Shown here piece after piece: positions 52,595 through 61,359 of a stretch of DNA of 64,000 nucleotides; positions within the stretch are counted from its first letter, which is position 1, and every line of letters begins with the position of its first letter. Below the pieces are notes generated by a model. That model was not told the origin of the DNA. It did no database searches and saw only the letters and a program-made list of their open reading frames with translations. This stretch comes from an uncultured Lachnospiraceae bacterium (GTDB lineage: Bacteria > Bacillota > Clostridia > Lachnospirales > Lachnospiraceae). The position numbers and the translations under genes are program-made. Location: NCBI GenBank assembly GCA_910585005.1, contig CAJUCN010000013.1, positions 1 to 64,000 on the forward strand, written 5' to 3'.

Positions 52595-53983
52595 ATGGAA
52601 AAAACAATGGAAAAAATCGTAGCGTTGGCGAAATCAAGAGGGTTTGTGTATCCCGGTTCAGAGATTTATGGCGGACTGGCAAATACATGGGATTTTGGAA
52701 ATCTGGGTGTGGAACTGAAAAATAATATCAAAAAAGCATGGTGGCAGAAGTTTGTGATGGAAAGTCCTTATAATGTGGGCGTTGACTGTGCTATTTTGAT
52801 GAACCCACAGACTTGGGTAGCATCCGGGCATTTGGGAAGCTTTTCTGATCCCCTGATGGACTGCCGGGAGTGCCACGAAAGATTCCGTGCAGATAAGATC
52901 ATAGAGGATTATGTAGCAGAAAAGGGAATTGCTTTAGAATCTTCCGTTGATGGCTGGAGCCAGGAGCAGATGAAGAATTTCATTGATGAAAACCAGATCC
53001 CCTGCCCAACTTGCGGAAAACATAATTTTACAGATATCCGTCAGTTTAACCTGATGTTCAAGACTTTCCAGGGTGTTACTGAGGATGCCAAGAATACGGT
53101 GTACTTAAGGCCAGAAACCGCACAGGGGATTTTCGTTAACTTTAAGAATGTACAAAGGACATCCCGTAAGAAGATACCTTTTGGCATTTGCCAGGTAGGA
53201 AAGTCCTTTAGAAATGAGATTACGCCGGGGAATTTTATATTCCGTGTAAGGGAATTTGAGCAGATGGAAATGGAATTTTTCTGTGAGCCGGATACGGATC
53301 TTGAGTGGTTTGCGTATTGGAAACAGTATTGCATCGACTTTTTAAAGAGTCTTGGCATGAAGGAAGAAGAGATGCGTGTTCGTGACCATGACCCGGAGGA
53401 GTTATCTTTCTATTCCAAAGCGACAACAGACATTGAATTTTTATTTCCCTTTGGCTGGGGTGAACTTTGGGGAATTGCAGACAGGACGAATTATGATCTG
53501 ACCCAGCATCAGAATGTATCCGGCCAGGATATGAGTTATTTTGATGATGAAAAGAGGGAAAAATATATTCCTTATGTGATCGAGCCTTCTTTAGGCGTGG
53601 AGAGGTTGTTCCTTGCCGTGCTCTGCGGCGCCTACGATGAGGAAGAAATCGGTGAAGGAGACGTTAGGACAGTGCTCCATTTTCATCCTGCCCTGGCGCC
53701 TGTAAAGATTGGCGTTTTACCTTTATCTAAAAAGTTAGGGGAAGGGGCGGAGAAGATTTTTACCCAGCTTTCCAAAAAATATAATTGCGAGTATGATGAC
53801 AGAGGGAATATCGGCAAAAGGTACCGCCGCCAGGATGAGATCGGGACGCCGTTTTGTGTGACCTATGATTTTGACTCTGAGACAGATGGCTGTGTGACGG
53901 TAAGATTTAGGGATTCTATGGAACAGGAGCGGGTTGCCATTGGGGATCTGGATGCTTATTTTGCAGAAAAACTTGCATTTTAA
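52595..53983 (+). CDS. Glycyl-tRNA synthetase, dimeric type
   Basis: The 462-residue class II enzyme is the alpha2 type found in Gram-positive bacteria. It opens MEKTMEKIVALAKSRGFVYP with the GGLANTWDFGNLGVELK substrate segment, carries motif 2 around GKSFRNEITPGNFIFRVREFEQ (about 205-228), motif 3 in GVERLFLAVLC (about 340), and a C-terminal anticodon-binding domain with YDDRGNIGKRYRRQDEIGTP. A Cys pair cluster (CRECH...CPTCGK, about 90-135) probably holds zinc. The ATG at 52595 fits family starts; an ATG nine bases earlier is possible. No T-box leader is seen. Confidence 0.95.
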   Translation: MEKTMEKIVALAKSRGFVYPGSEIYGGLANTWDFGNLGVELKNNIKKAWWQKFVMESPYNVGVDCAILMNPQTWVASGHLGSFSDPLMDCRECHERFRADKIIEDYVAEKGIALESSVDGWSQEQMKNFIDENQIPCPTCGKHNFTDIRQFNLMFKTFQGVTEDAKNTVYLRPETAQGIFVNFKNVQRTSRKKIPFGICQVGKSFRNEITPGNFIFRVREFEQMEMEFFCEPDTDLEWFAYWKQYCIDFLKSLGMKEEEMRVRDHDPEELSFYSKATTDIEFLFPFGWGELWGIADRTNYDLTQHQNVSGQDMSYFDDEKREKYIPYVIEPSLGVERLFLAVLCGAYDEEEIGEGDVRTVLHFHPALAPVKIGVLPLSKKLGEGAEKIFTQLSKKYNCEYDDRGNIGKRYRRQDEIGTPFCVTYDFDSETDGCVTVRFRDSMEQERVAIGDLDAYFAEKLAF

Positions 53984-54019
53984 ATGAAGCGCTGATGATA
54001 AAGAATGAGGAGAAAAGAT

Positions 54020-56680
54020 ATGAGACAATTCACTTCAGATGAACTGAGAAGAACCTGGAAACAATTTTATATAGAGCGGGGACATGTAGATGTAGGAGCA
54101 GTTTCCCTTGTATCTGACGGTTCTACAGGAGTTCTCTTTAATGTGGCGGGAATGCAGCCGCTGATGCCTTATTTACTTGGCCAGAAGCATCCTTTGGGAA
54201 CCAGATTGTGTAACGTGCAGGGGTGTGTCCGCACCAATGATATTGATTCGGTAGGAGATAAGAGCCATGTGACTTTTTTTGAAATGATGGGAAGCTGGAG
54301 CCTTGGGGACTATTTCAAGGAAGAACGCTGTAAGTGGAGTTTTGAACTTTTGACCCAGGTGTTTGGGTTTGATGCAGACCATCTTGCCGCAACCGTGTTT
54401 GCTGGAGATGAAAATGCACCCAGGGATGAGGAAGGGGCTAAGTACCGTATTGCTTCAGGGTTTAAGAAAGAAAATATTTATTATCTGCCGGCGGAAGATA
54501 ACTGGTGGGGATTAGAATACGGGCCTTGTGGGCCGGACAGCGAGATGTTTTATGTATCTGACAGGCCGGACTGTGGTCCTGCCTGCGGGCCGGGCTGTAA
54601 CTGTGGGAAATACACAGAATTAGGAAATGATGTTTTTATGCAGTATGAAAAGCACCATGACGGCAGCCTTACCCCTTTAAAACAAAAAAATGTGGATACC
54701 GGATGGGGCTTGGAGCGTATTTTGGCATTTTTAAACGGTACCAGGGATGTTTATCAAATTGATCTGTTCTCCCCGGTGATTGCTTATATTGAGAAGGTGT
54801 CAGGAACGAAGTATGCACAGGATGAGAATTTGACAAGGTCTATGAGGATTTTGGCGGACCATATCCGTACCAGTGTGATGCTGATTGGAGATGAGGCAAA
54901 GCTTTTGCCTTCCAATGTGGGGGCGGGATATGTGCTGCGCCGTCTGATCAGGCGTGCTGTAAGACATGGAAGAGCGCTGAATTTGAAGGTGGAAAATATT
55001 ATTCAAATAGCAGAACTATTCATCGATGATATTTATGCGGAGAGTTACCCTCTTTTAAAGCGAAACAAAGAATTTATCGTTACGGAACTTAAGAAAGAAA
55101 TGAACCGTTTTGAGAGCACTTTGGAAAACGGCATGAAAGAATTCCGCAAGATCCTTGATCAGAAGAAGAAAGAGGGTTCCAGTGAAATTGATGGTAAGTC
55201 TGCATTTTATTTATATGATACCTTTGGCTTCCCTATTGAACTGACTGTGGAAATGGCACAGGAAGAAGGGCTTAAGGTAGATGAAGAAGGATTTGGCCAG
55301 GCAATGGAGGAGCAAAAGCAAAAGGCAAGGGACAACCAGAATTTCCAGGCAAAACTTTCCACCGGAAATGCGGAGCTTTACGATAGCCTGGATGATTCTA
55401 TTGCCAGTGAATTTGTGGGTTATGATGCTTTAACGGCTCAGAGTGACATTGCCGCTATGAGTAACGGAAGTGAATGGACGGATTCTTTAAGCGAAGGGGA
55501 AGAAGGAACGGTGATTACCTCCAAAACGCCTTTTTATGCCACTATGGGCGGCCAGTGTGGGGATACTGGGATCATTACATGCGGAGAAAGCGAATTCCAG
55601 GTGGAAGATACCGTGAAACTCCCTGGTGATAGATTCGGGCATGTTGGTAAGGTAGTAAAAGGAAGACTGAAAACAGGGGATATGGCGACGTTGCAGGTAA
55701 ATGAGGCAAACCGCAGCGATACCTGTAAAAACCACAGCGCGACCCACCTTCTCCAAAAGGCGCTACGCAATGTTTTGGGGGATCATGTGGAGCAGGCAGG
55801 TTCCTTTGTAAACGGAGACAGATTAAGATTTGATTTCAGTCATTCTTCTGCAATGACCAAAGAAGAACTATCTCAGACGGAGAAGATGGTCAATGATAAA
55901 ATTGCCCAGTCTTTTGCGGTAATAACGGAGATTATGAGTATTGAGGACGCAAAGAAGACAGGGGCAATGGCTTTATTTGGCGAAAAATATGGTGAGACGG
56001 TGCGTGTGGTTCGGATGGGTGACTTTTCCACAGAACTTTGCGGCGGTACGCATGTGGCAAATACGGCGGAGATCCGCTTATTTAAGATCCTTTCCGAAAG
56101 CGGCGTAGCGGCAGGTGTCAGAAGGATCGAAGCTATTACCGGAAACGGTGTGTTAAAGTATTATGACGATATGGAAGAAAGGCTCAGGGAAGCGGCGGAG
56201 ACAGTTAGGACCACGCCTTTAGAGCTGGTTACCAAGCTTTCCCATTTAATGGGGGAATTAAAGGCTTTGCAAAGCGAGAATGAATCCTTAAAGAGCAAGG
56301 CTGCCAAAGATGCTTTAGGGAATGTGATGGATCAGGTAGTGGAAGTAAAAGGTGTAAAATTGCTTGCCACAAAGGTTTCCGGCGTAGATATGAATGGGCT
56401 GCGTGATCTTGGCGACCAGTTAAAGGCCAAACTGTCTGAAGGCGTAGTGGTGCTTATTTCTGATGTGGATGGCAAAGTGAACATGGTAGCCATGGCAACC
56501 GACGGCGCAATGAAACAGGGGGCACATGCAGGGAATCTGATCAAAGGCATTGCGGCATTGGTTGGCGGAGGCGGAGGCGGACGTCCGAATATGGCCCAGG
56601 CCGGGGGGAAGAACCCGGCGGGGATAGAGAAGGCGGTTGCGGAAGCACAGAAAGTTTTGGAATCACAGATTTCGATTTAG
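54020..56680 (+). CDS. Alanyl-tRNA synthetase
   Basis: The 886-residue enzyme has the class II catalytic domain (about 1-240), tRNA-binding helices, an editing domain with the zinc motif NHSATHLLQKAL (about 578) and CGGTHV (about 677), and a C-ala domain ending in GGGGGGRPNMAQAGGK. Near residue 190 it has an unusual Cys-rich insertion (CGPACGPGCNCGK) and ELGNDVFMQY in the place where the common bacterial form has EIWN. It charges tRNA-Ala and clears Ser/Gly errors. The ATG at 54020 is seven bases after GAGGAG. It follows glyS by 36 bases, so the two synthetase genes may be cotranscribed. Confidence 0.94.
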   Translation: MRQFTSDELRRTWKQFYIERGHVDVGAVSLVSDGSTGVLFNVAGMQPLMPYLLGQKHPLGTRLCNVQGCVRTNDIDSVGDKSHVTFFEMMGSWSLGDYFKEERCKWSFELLTQVFGFDADHLAATVFAGDENAPRDEEGAKYRIASGFKKENIYYLPAEDNWWGLEYGPCGPDSEMFYVSDRPDCGPACGPGCNCGKYTELGNDVFMQYEKHHDGSLTPLKQKNVDTGWGLERILAFLNGTRDVYQIDLFSPVIAYIEKVSGTKYAQDENLTRSMRILADHIRTSVMLIGDEAKLLPSNVGAGYVLRRLIRRAVRHGRALNLKVENIIQIAELFIDDIYAESYPLLKRNKEFIVTELKKEMNRFESTLENGMKEFRKILDQKKKEGSSEIDGKSAFYLYDTFGFPIELTVEMAQEEGLKVDEEGFGQAMEEQKQKARDNQNFQAKLSTGNAELYDSLDDSIASEFVGYDALTAQSDIAAMSNGSEWTDSLSEGEEGTVITSKTPFYATMGGQCGDTGIITCGESEFQVEDTVKLPGDRFGHVGKVVKGRLKTGDMATLQVNEANRSDTCKNHSATHLLQKALRNVLGDHVEQAGSFVNGDRLRFDFSHSSAMTKEELSQTEKMVNDKIAQSFAVITEIMSIEDAKKTGAMALFGEKYGETVRVVRMGDFSTELCGGTHVANTAEIRLFKILSESGVAAGVRRIEAITGNGVLKYYDDMEERLREAAETVRTTPLELVTKLSHLMGELKALQSENESLKSKAAKDALGNVMDQVVEVKGVKLLATKVSGVDMNGLRDLGDQLKAKLSEGVVVLISDVDGKVNMVAMATDGAMKQGAHAGNLIKGIAALVGGGGGGRPNMAQAGGKNPAGIEKAVAEAQKVLESQISI

Positions 56681-56730
56681 TTCCTGTGAAATAGTTTTCT
56701 AAAAAAATTGGTATAAAATAAAAATCAGGA

Positions 56731-56758
56731 TTGACGGACAGGAATTATGTGGTATAAT
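56731..56758 (+). promoter_or_regulatory. rpsU promoter
   Basis: TTGACG (56731-56736), a 16-bp spacer and TATAAT (56753-56758) give a strong promoter about 95 bases before rpsU. Confidence 0.8.
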
Positions 56759-56859
56759 TATGCTTGTGTATATAAGTGCACATGCATGTATCATGCATAA
56801 AAATAAACCCAATCAGTCGATGTTGCGAGGAAGGGACTGAAGGGAGGTCAGGGTGTAGG

Positions 56860-57036
56860 ATGTCAAACGTAATCGTAAAAGAGAACGAGACTTTAGACAG
56901 CGCTTTACGTCGTTTTAAAAGAAGCTGTGCGAAGGCTGGTATTCAGCAGGAGATTCGCAAGAGGGAACATTACGAGAAACCTAGCGTAAGACGTAAAAAG
57001 AAATCTGAAGCGGCAAGAAAACGTAAATACAATTAG
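56860..57036 (+). CDS. Ribosomal protein bS21
   Basis: The 58-residue basic protein is a normal-length bS21: MSNVIVKENETLDSALRRFK, then a Lys/Arg-rich helix and a C-terminal RRKKKSEAARKRK tail. It sits near the anti-Shine-Dalgarno end of 16S rRNA. The ATG at 56860 follows AGGGAGGT; upstream in-frame ATGs lie in the leader. It is a monocistronic unit with its own promoter and terminator. Confidence 0.96.
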   Translation: MSNVIVKENETLDSALRRFKRSCAKAGIQQEIRKREHYEKPSVRRKKKSEAARKRKYN

Positions 57037-57050
57037 AGTGCGTACTTGGT

Positions 57051-57081
57051 AAAGTCCCTGTTTATAATCAGGGACTTTCTT
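57051..57081 (+). terminator. rpsU terminator
   Basis: A perfect 10-bp stem (AAAGTCCCTG at 57051-57060 with CAGGGACTTT at 57069-57078), an 8-nt loop and a short T-rich end follow rpsU by 14 bases. Confidence 0.9.
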
Positions 57082-57200
57082 GTCATATAGGAAAGTTCTT
57101 GGAATTTCTTCTATGACAAAATTTATTTCAAAGTTGAAGAAAAAAAGGAAGATTTCACGTTATAGCTTTTGAAAAGTTTTTGGCGAGGGGAGAAAAGGCT

Positions 57201-57794
57201 ATGTGGTCGAAAGAATTTTTTGGAACAGACATTTATCATTTGGTGGCAGCATTTATCGTTTACAGTGTTATGGGCTGGGTGGTAGAATCCATTTATATGT
57301 CATTTTGTAACCGGAAACTGACGAACCGGGGATTTGCAAGAGGGCCGTTTTGTCCGATCTATGGATTTGGCGGAGTGGTGGGGTATTTGATTTTGCATCC
57401 TCTCAGCAATAATCTGATTGCCCTTTATTTTGCAGGGGCGGTACTTGCAACTGCATTTGAGTACCTGGTAGGCAGGCTGATGATGAAGCTGTTTGGCGAG
57501 GTCTGGTGGGATTACAACGAAAAGCCCTGTAATTATCAGGGCATCATTTGCTTAGAGAGTACGATCGCATGGGGCTTTTATGCGATCATCATTATCACTT
57601 TCCTGCATTCTAAAATACTCGGTTTTGTGGACATGTATAACAGGCAGTGGGGAATTAGAGCGTGTAAAGTGGTTCTGTTTTTGGTGACTGTCGATTACAT
57701 AATCAAGCTTATGAACGTTTTCCATATCAGCCTGAAGGAGCAAAAAGAAAAATTGGCGGAAGCCTATCATTCTTTCCGGGCAAGATGGTATTAA
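57201..57794 (+). CDS. CmpB-like (PF06541) membrane protein
   Basis: The 197-residue protein has about five membrane helices and the patterns of the family named putative ABC transporter permease CmpB: VYSVMGWVVESIYMSF, RGFARGPFCPIYGFGG and WWDYNEKPCNYQGIICLEST. Despite the name, no ABC partner lies nearby and no EAA loop is seen; the family function is uncertain. I use the ATG at 57201 behind GAGGGGAG; a TTG at 57180 upstream is part of the leader. It is a single gene. Confidence 0.85.
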   Translation: MWSKEFFGTDIYHLVAAFIVYSVMGWVVESIYMSFCNRKLTNRGFARGPFCPIYGFGGVVGYLILHPLSNNLIALYFAGAVLATAFEYLVGRLMMKLFGEVWWDYNEKPCNYQGIICLESTIAWGFYAIIIITFLHSKILGFVDMYNRQWGIRACKVVLFLVTVDYIIKLMNVFHISLKEQKEKLAEAYHSFRARWY

Positions 57795-57865
57795 GAAGGA
57801 CTTGCATTTTAAAATAAAATAGAACATATCCATAGTAGTAGAATACATAAGGGGAGAGCAATCAC

Positions 57866-59032
57866 ATGAACAGATTTTTTAAAATGACCCTGTGCTATGC
57901 GGTATGTTTTATTTTTTTGCTGATGACGCCGCTTACGGTGTGGGCGGCGCCGGAGATCGAAGCGCCGTCTTACATCCTGATGGAGGCTTCCACTGGTCAG
58001 GTCATATGTGAAAAAGACGCCGACCAGCGCAGAAGCCCGGCAAGCATTACCAAGATCATGACGTTGCTGGTGATCTATGATCATTTAGGAAGCGGAAGGA
58101 TCCGTCTTGACAGTGAAGTCATGACAAGCGCCTATGCAAAGTCTATGGGTGGGTCACAGGTGTTTTTGGAAGAAGGAGAAATACAGACTCTTGAAACCAT
58201 CATCAAATGTATTGCTGTGGCATCAGGAAATGATGCCAGTGTGGCGGCAGCGGAATTTATTGCCGGAAGCGAACAGGAATTTGTGGCGATGATGAATAAG
58301 CGGGCGGAAGATATGGGGCTTAAGAACACTCATTTTGAGGATTGTTGTGGGCTTAGTGAATCGGATAACCATTACACTTGTGCAAAAGATGTGGCGCTGA
58401 TGTCTAAGGAACTGATCACAAAGTATCCCCAGGTGCTGGAATATACCAAAATATGGATGGAGGATATCACCCATGTGACGAACCAGGGCAGTTCCACATT
58501 TACACTTTCCAGTACTAACAAACTGCTTAAAATGTATGAGTGGACTACGGGACTGAAAACTGGTTCTACAAGTAAGGCATTGTATTGCCTTTCCGCTACG
58601 GCAAGTAAGGATCATATTGATCTGATCGGGGTAGTCATGGGCTCTCCAAGCAATAAAACGCGGTTTCGGGATGCGATGGCGCTTCTGGACTATGGATACA
58701 GTGTGAGTGCGCTGTATGAAGATCCCAACAGCGAAAAGCTTCCCACATTACCGGTAAAAGGCGGGGTGTCAGAGGAGGCGGTATTGATTTACAAAGAGCC
58801 TTTCCGATACCTGGATATTCAAGGAAGTGACCTTGGAAGCATTGAAAAGATTATTTCCCTGCCGGAATCGGTGGATGCCCCTATAAAGCGGGGGGATGCG
58901 GTAGGAGAAGCGGTATATACGCTGAATGGGAAACGGATAGGAAGTGTGTCGATTTTATCTGACCTAACGATAGAGAAAGCCGGATATAAGGATTATCTGA
59001 TAAAAGTGTGGAAATTGTTTTGCGGTTTTTAA
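57866..59032 (+). CDS. D-alanyl-D-alanine carboxypeptidase (DacF-like)
   Basis: The 388-residue enzyme has a cleavable signal peptide ending VWAAPE and the S11 penicillin-binding triad: SITK (about residue 52), SGND (about 115) and KTGS (about 234), with a C-terminal beta domain (about 290-375) and a short hydrophobic end that may bind the membrane. It trims the terminal D-Ala from peptidoglycan stems. In Clostridia DacF-type enzymes act in growth or sporulation; no spo genes are adjacent. RBS is GGGGAG. Confidence 0.93.
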   Translation: MNRFFKMTLCYAVCFIFLLMTPLTVWAAPEIEAPSYILMEASTGQVICEKDADQRRSPASITKIMTLLVIYDHLGSGRIRLDSEVMTSAYAKSMGGSQVFLEEGEIQTLETIIKCIAVASGNDASVAAAEFIAGSEQEFVAMMNKRAEDMGLKNTHFEDCCGLSESDNHYTCAKDVALMSKELITKYPQVLEYTKIWMEDITHVTNQGSSTFTLSSTNKLLKMYEWTTGLKTGSTSKALYCLSATASKDHIDLIGVVMGSPSNKTRFRDAMALLDYGYSVSALYEDPNSEKLPTLPVKGGVSEEAVLIYKEPFRYLDIQGSDLGSIEKIISLPESVDAPIKRGDAVGEAVYTLNGKRIGSVSILSDLTIEKAGYKDYLIKVWKLFCGF

Positions 59033-59080
59033 ATCTTGTGGTAAGATGTTAGAAGACATTTTTTGTGGGAAGGTTAAACA

Positions 59081-59944
59081 ATGCTGATGATTTTACTTGG
59101 GGCAGCATCCGTTCTGGCAGTTTTTTTCTTATTTGTCATGGCGGTTGACTGTAACCGCTTTACCATAAGGGAATACCATTGCAGTGACAAACGTCTGAAG
59201 AAGGACATGAAAATAGTCCTTCTTTCAGACTTGCATAATAAATCCTTTGGGAAGGATAACGGGAAGTTGATTGCTGCAATTGACAGGATCCATCCTGACT
59301 TGGTCTTAATTGCCGGAGATATGTATACGGCCCTCAGGCATCCGGAGACAAAGACAGCGCAAAAATTAATAGAAGATCTTGCCGTTCGCTATCCTGTTTA
59401 TTATGGCAATGGGAATCATGAACATAAGACAAGCCTTTACCCAGAGGAATACGGGAATGTTTACCGGGATTATGCAGAATACTTAAAAAGCCTGAAAGTA
59501 CGGCATTTGGTTAACCAAAAGGTATCGCTTACTAAGCTGGGGCTGGCTATCTATGGGCTAGGGCCGGACAGAGCGTATTATCAGAAATTTAAAAAGAAAG
59601 AAATGGATGGAACTTATTTAAATAAACTCCTCGGAAAGCCGGATGCTTCGGAATTTTCCGTGCTGATAGCCCACAACCCGGATTATTTTGAGGAATATGC
59701 GGCGTGGGGGGCGGATCTGGTGGTATCTGGCCATGTACATGGCGGTCTTATGAGGCTGCCTGTTTTAGGTGGCGTTATTTCTCCTGCTATGCGGCTTTTT
59801 CCGAAATATGATGGGGGGATTTTTAAGGAAGGCGGCTCAGTAATGATCCTGAGCAGGGGACTGGGAACGCATACCTTACCGATCCGTATTTTTAACCCGG
59901 GGGAGTTGGTGGTCATCGGGCTTCATCCACGGGATAAGGGTTAG
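59081..59944 (+). CDS. Membrane-anchored metallophosphoesterase (YkuE-like)
   Basis: The 287-residue protein starts with a membrane helix (about 2-22) followed by a calcineurin-like phosphoesterase domain: LSDLHN (about 48), IAGDMY (about 81), GNGNHEH (about 110), AHNPDYF and SGHVHGG (about 222). Two metal ions are expected. The YkuE group includes cell-envelope phosphodiesterases; the substrate is not known. It follows the DD-carboxypeptidase by about 50 bases in the same direction and may be cotranscribed with it, in keeping with an envelope role. Confidence 0.9.
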   Translation: MLMILLGAASVLAVFFLFVMAVDCNRFTIREYHCSDKRLKKDMKIVLLSDLHNKSFGKDNGKLIAAIDRIHPDLVLIAGDMYTALRHPETKTAQKLIEDLAVRYPVYYGNGNHEHKTSLYPEEYGNVYRDYAEYLKSLKVRHLVNQKVSLTKLGLAIYGLGPDRAYYQKFKKKEMDGTYLNKLLGKPDASEFSVLIAHNPDYFEEYAAWGADLVVSGHVHGGLMRLPVLGGVISPAMRLFPKYDGGIFKEGGSVMILSRGLGTHTLPIRIFNPGELVVIGLHPRDKG

Positions 59945-59960
59945 CCGTTATATGGTGGAT

Positions 59961-59989
59961 TTGACTGTTAAAATGATAAATGATAGAAT
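59961..59989 (+). promoter_or_regulatory. scpAB promoter
   Basis: TTGACT (59961-59966), a 17-bp spacer and TAGAAT (59984-59989) precede scpA by about 46 bases. Confidence 0.75.
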
Positions 59990-60035
59990 GTGAACGGGCA
60001 AAAAGCATGCCTTTTGTGTGTAAAGGAGCCGGAAA

Positions 60036-60797
60036 ATGGCATTGTCAGTAAAATTACAGGCTTTTGAAGGGCCGCTGGATCTTCTGCTGCATTTGATAGA
60101 AAAAAACAAAGTAGATATTTATGATATTCCTATTGTGGAAATAACGGAGCAGTATTTGGAATACATCAAAGCCATGGAAAACCAGGATATGAATGTGATG
60201 AGCGAGTTTTTGGTCATGGCGGCTACCCTTTTGGACATTAAGTGTAAAATGCTCCTTCCCAAGGAAGTCAATGAAGAGGGAGAAGAGGAAGATCCGAGAG
60301 CGGAACTGGTACAGAAACTGTTAGAATACAAAATGTATAAATATATGTCCTATGAGCTTAAGGACAGGCAGGTAGATGCGGCAAGGACCCTGTTTAAGGA
60401 AAAAACGCTGCCGAAGGAAATTGAAGATTACAAGCCGCCTGTGGATATGAAAGAACTTTTAGGGGATGCGGATCTTGGAAAGTTACAGGAGCTTTTCAAA
60501 ATGGTCATGCGTAGGCAGGAGGACAAGATTGACCCGGTAAGAAGCAAATTTGGGGAGATCGAGAAGGATGAAGTGGATATGGACAGCAAGACAGCTTATG
60601 TGGAGGATTACATCAGCCAGCATCGCACTTTCAGTTTCCGTGAACTGCTCGAAAAGCAGAGGAGCAAAATGGAAATTATAGTAACATTTCTAGTAGTATT
60701 GGAAATGATGAAAATAGGAAAGATTTCCATTGTGCAGGAAGATACCTTTCAGGATATCATGATTATTTCAAATGAACGGGGGATCAGCGTTGGATAA
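60036..60797 (+). CDS. Segregation and condensation protein ScpA
   Basis: The 253-residue kleisin bridges the SMC heads in the bacterial condensin. It has the N-terminal FEGPLDLLLHLIEKNKVDIYDIP signature (about 9-31), an acidic linker and a C-terminal winged helix (about 180-250) with FRELLEKQRSKMEIIVTFL. AAAGGAG precedes the ATG. It overlaps the start of scpB and forms the standard scpAB pair. Confidence 0.96.
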   Translation: MALSVKLQAFEGPLDLLLHLIEKNKVDIYDIPIVEITEQYLEYIKAMENQDMNVMSEFLVMAATLLDIKCKMLLPKEVNEEGEEEDPRAELVQKLLEYKMYKYMSYELKDRQVDAARTLFKEKTLPKEIEDYKPPVDMKELLGDADLGKLQELFKMVMRRQEDKIDPVRSKFGEIEKDEVDMDSKTAYVEDYISQHRTFSFRELLEKQRSKMEIIVTFLVVLEMMKIGKISIVQEDTFQDIMIISNERGISVG

Positions 60798-61359
60798 GCA
60801 AAAAAAGAAAGCAATTCTTGAGGCAATTCTTTTTACCATGGGAGAATCCGTGGAGGTAGAGAGACTTGCATCTGTAATTGAAGAAGATAAAAAGGTGACA
60901 AGAGAGCTGCTCTTAGAGCTTAAAGAAGAATACGAACAAAAGGAATGCGGGATCACTTTAATGGAGCTTGAAGGTTCTTTCCAAATGTGTACCAGGGCGG
61001 AAATGTATGAGTATTTGATCAAGATTGCCAAGACGCCCAGAAAGTATGTGCTTACGGATACCTTATTGGAAACCTTGTCTATCATTGCATATAAACAGCC
61101 TATCACCAGGGCGGAAATCGAGAAGATCCGTGGGGTAAGCTGTGACCATGCGGTAAACAGGCTGGTGGAGTTTGGACTGATTGGCGAGGTGGGCAGGATG
61201 GACGCACCAGGGCGCCCGCTCCTGTTTGGAACGACAGAGGAATTCCTGCGCAGCTTTGGTGTAAAATCATTGGAAGAACTTCCTGAGCTGTCTGCCGTAC
61301 AGATGGAAGAGTTTAAAATCCAGGCGGAGCAGGAAGCGAATGTCCAGCTTGATATTTAA
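60790..61359 (+). CDS. Segregation and condensation protein ScpB
   Basis: The 189-residue partner of ScpA has two winged helices: the first about 8-85 with KAILEAILFTMGESVEV, the second about 95-170 with LETLSIIAYKQPITRAEIEK and RGVSCDHAVNRLVEFGLI. I favour a TTG start at 60790, six bases after GGGGGA; an ATG at 60772 would add six residues but has no site upstream. Either choice overlaps scpA. Its stop overlaps that of the convergent DD-carboxypeptidase by four bases. Confidence 0.93.
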   Translation: MDKQKKKAILEAILFTMGESVEVERLASVIEEDKKVTRELLLELKEEYEQKECGITLMELEGSFQMCTRAEMYEYLIKIAKTPRKYVLTDTLLETLSIIAYKQPITRAEIEKIRGVSCDHAVNRLVEFGLIGEVGRMDAPGRPLLFGTTEEFLRSFGVKSLEELPELSAVQMEEFKIQAEQEANVQLDI

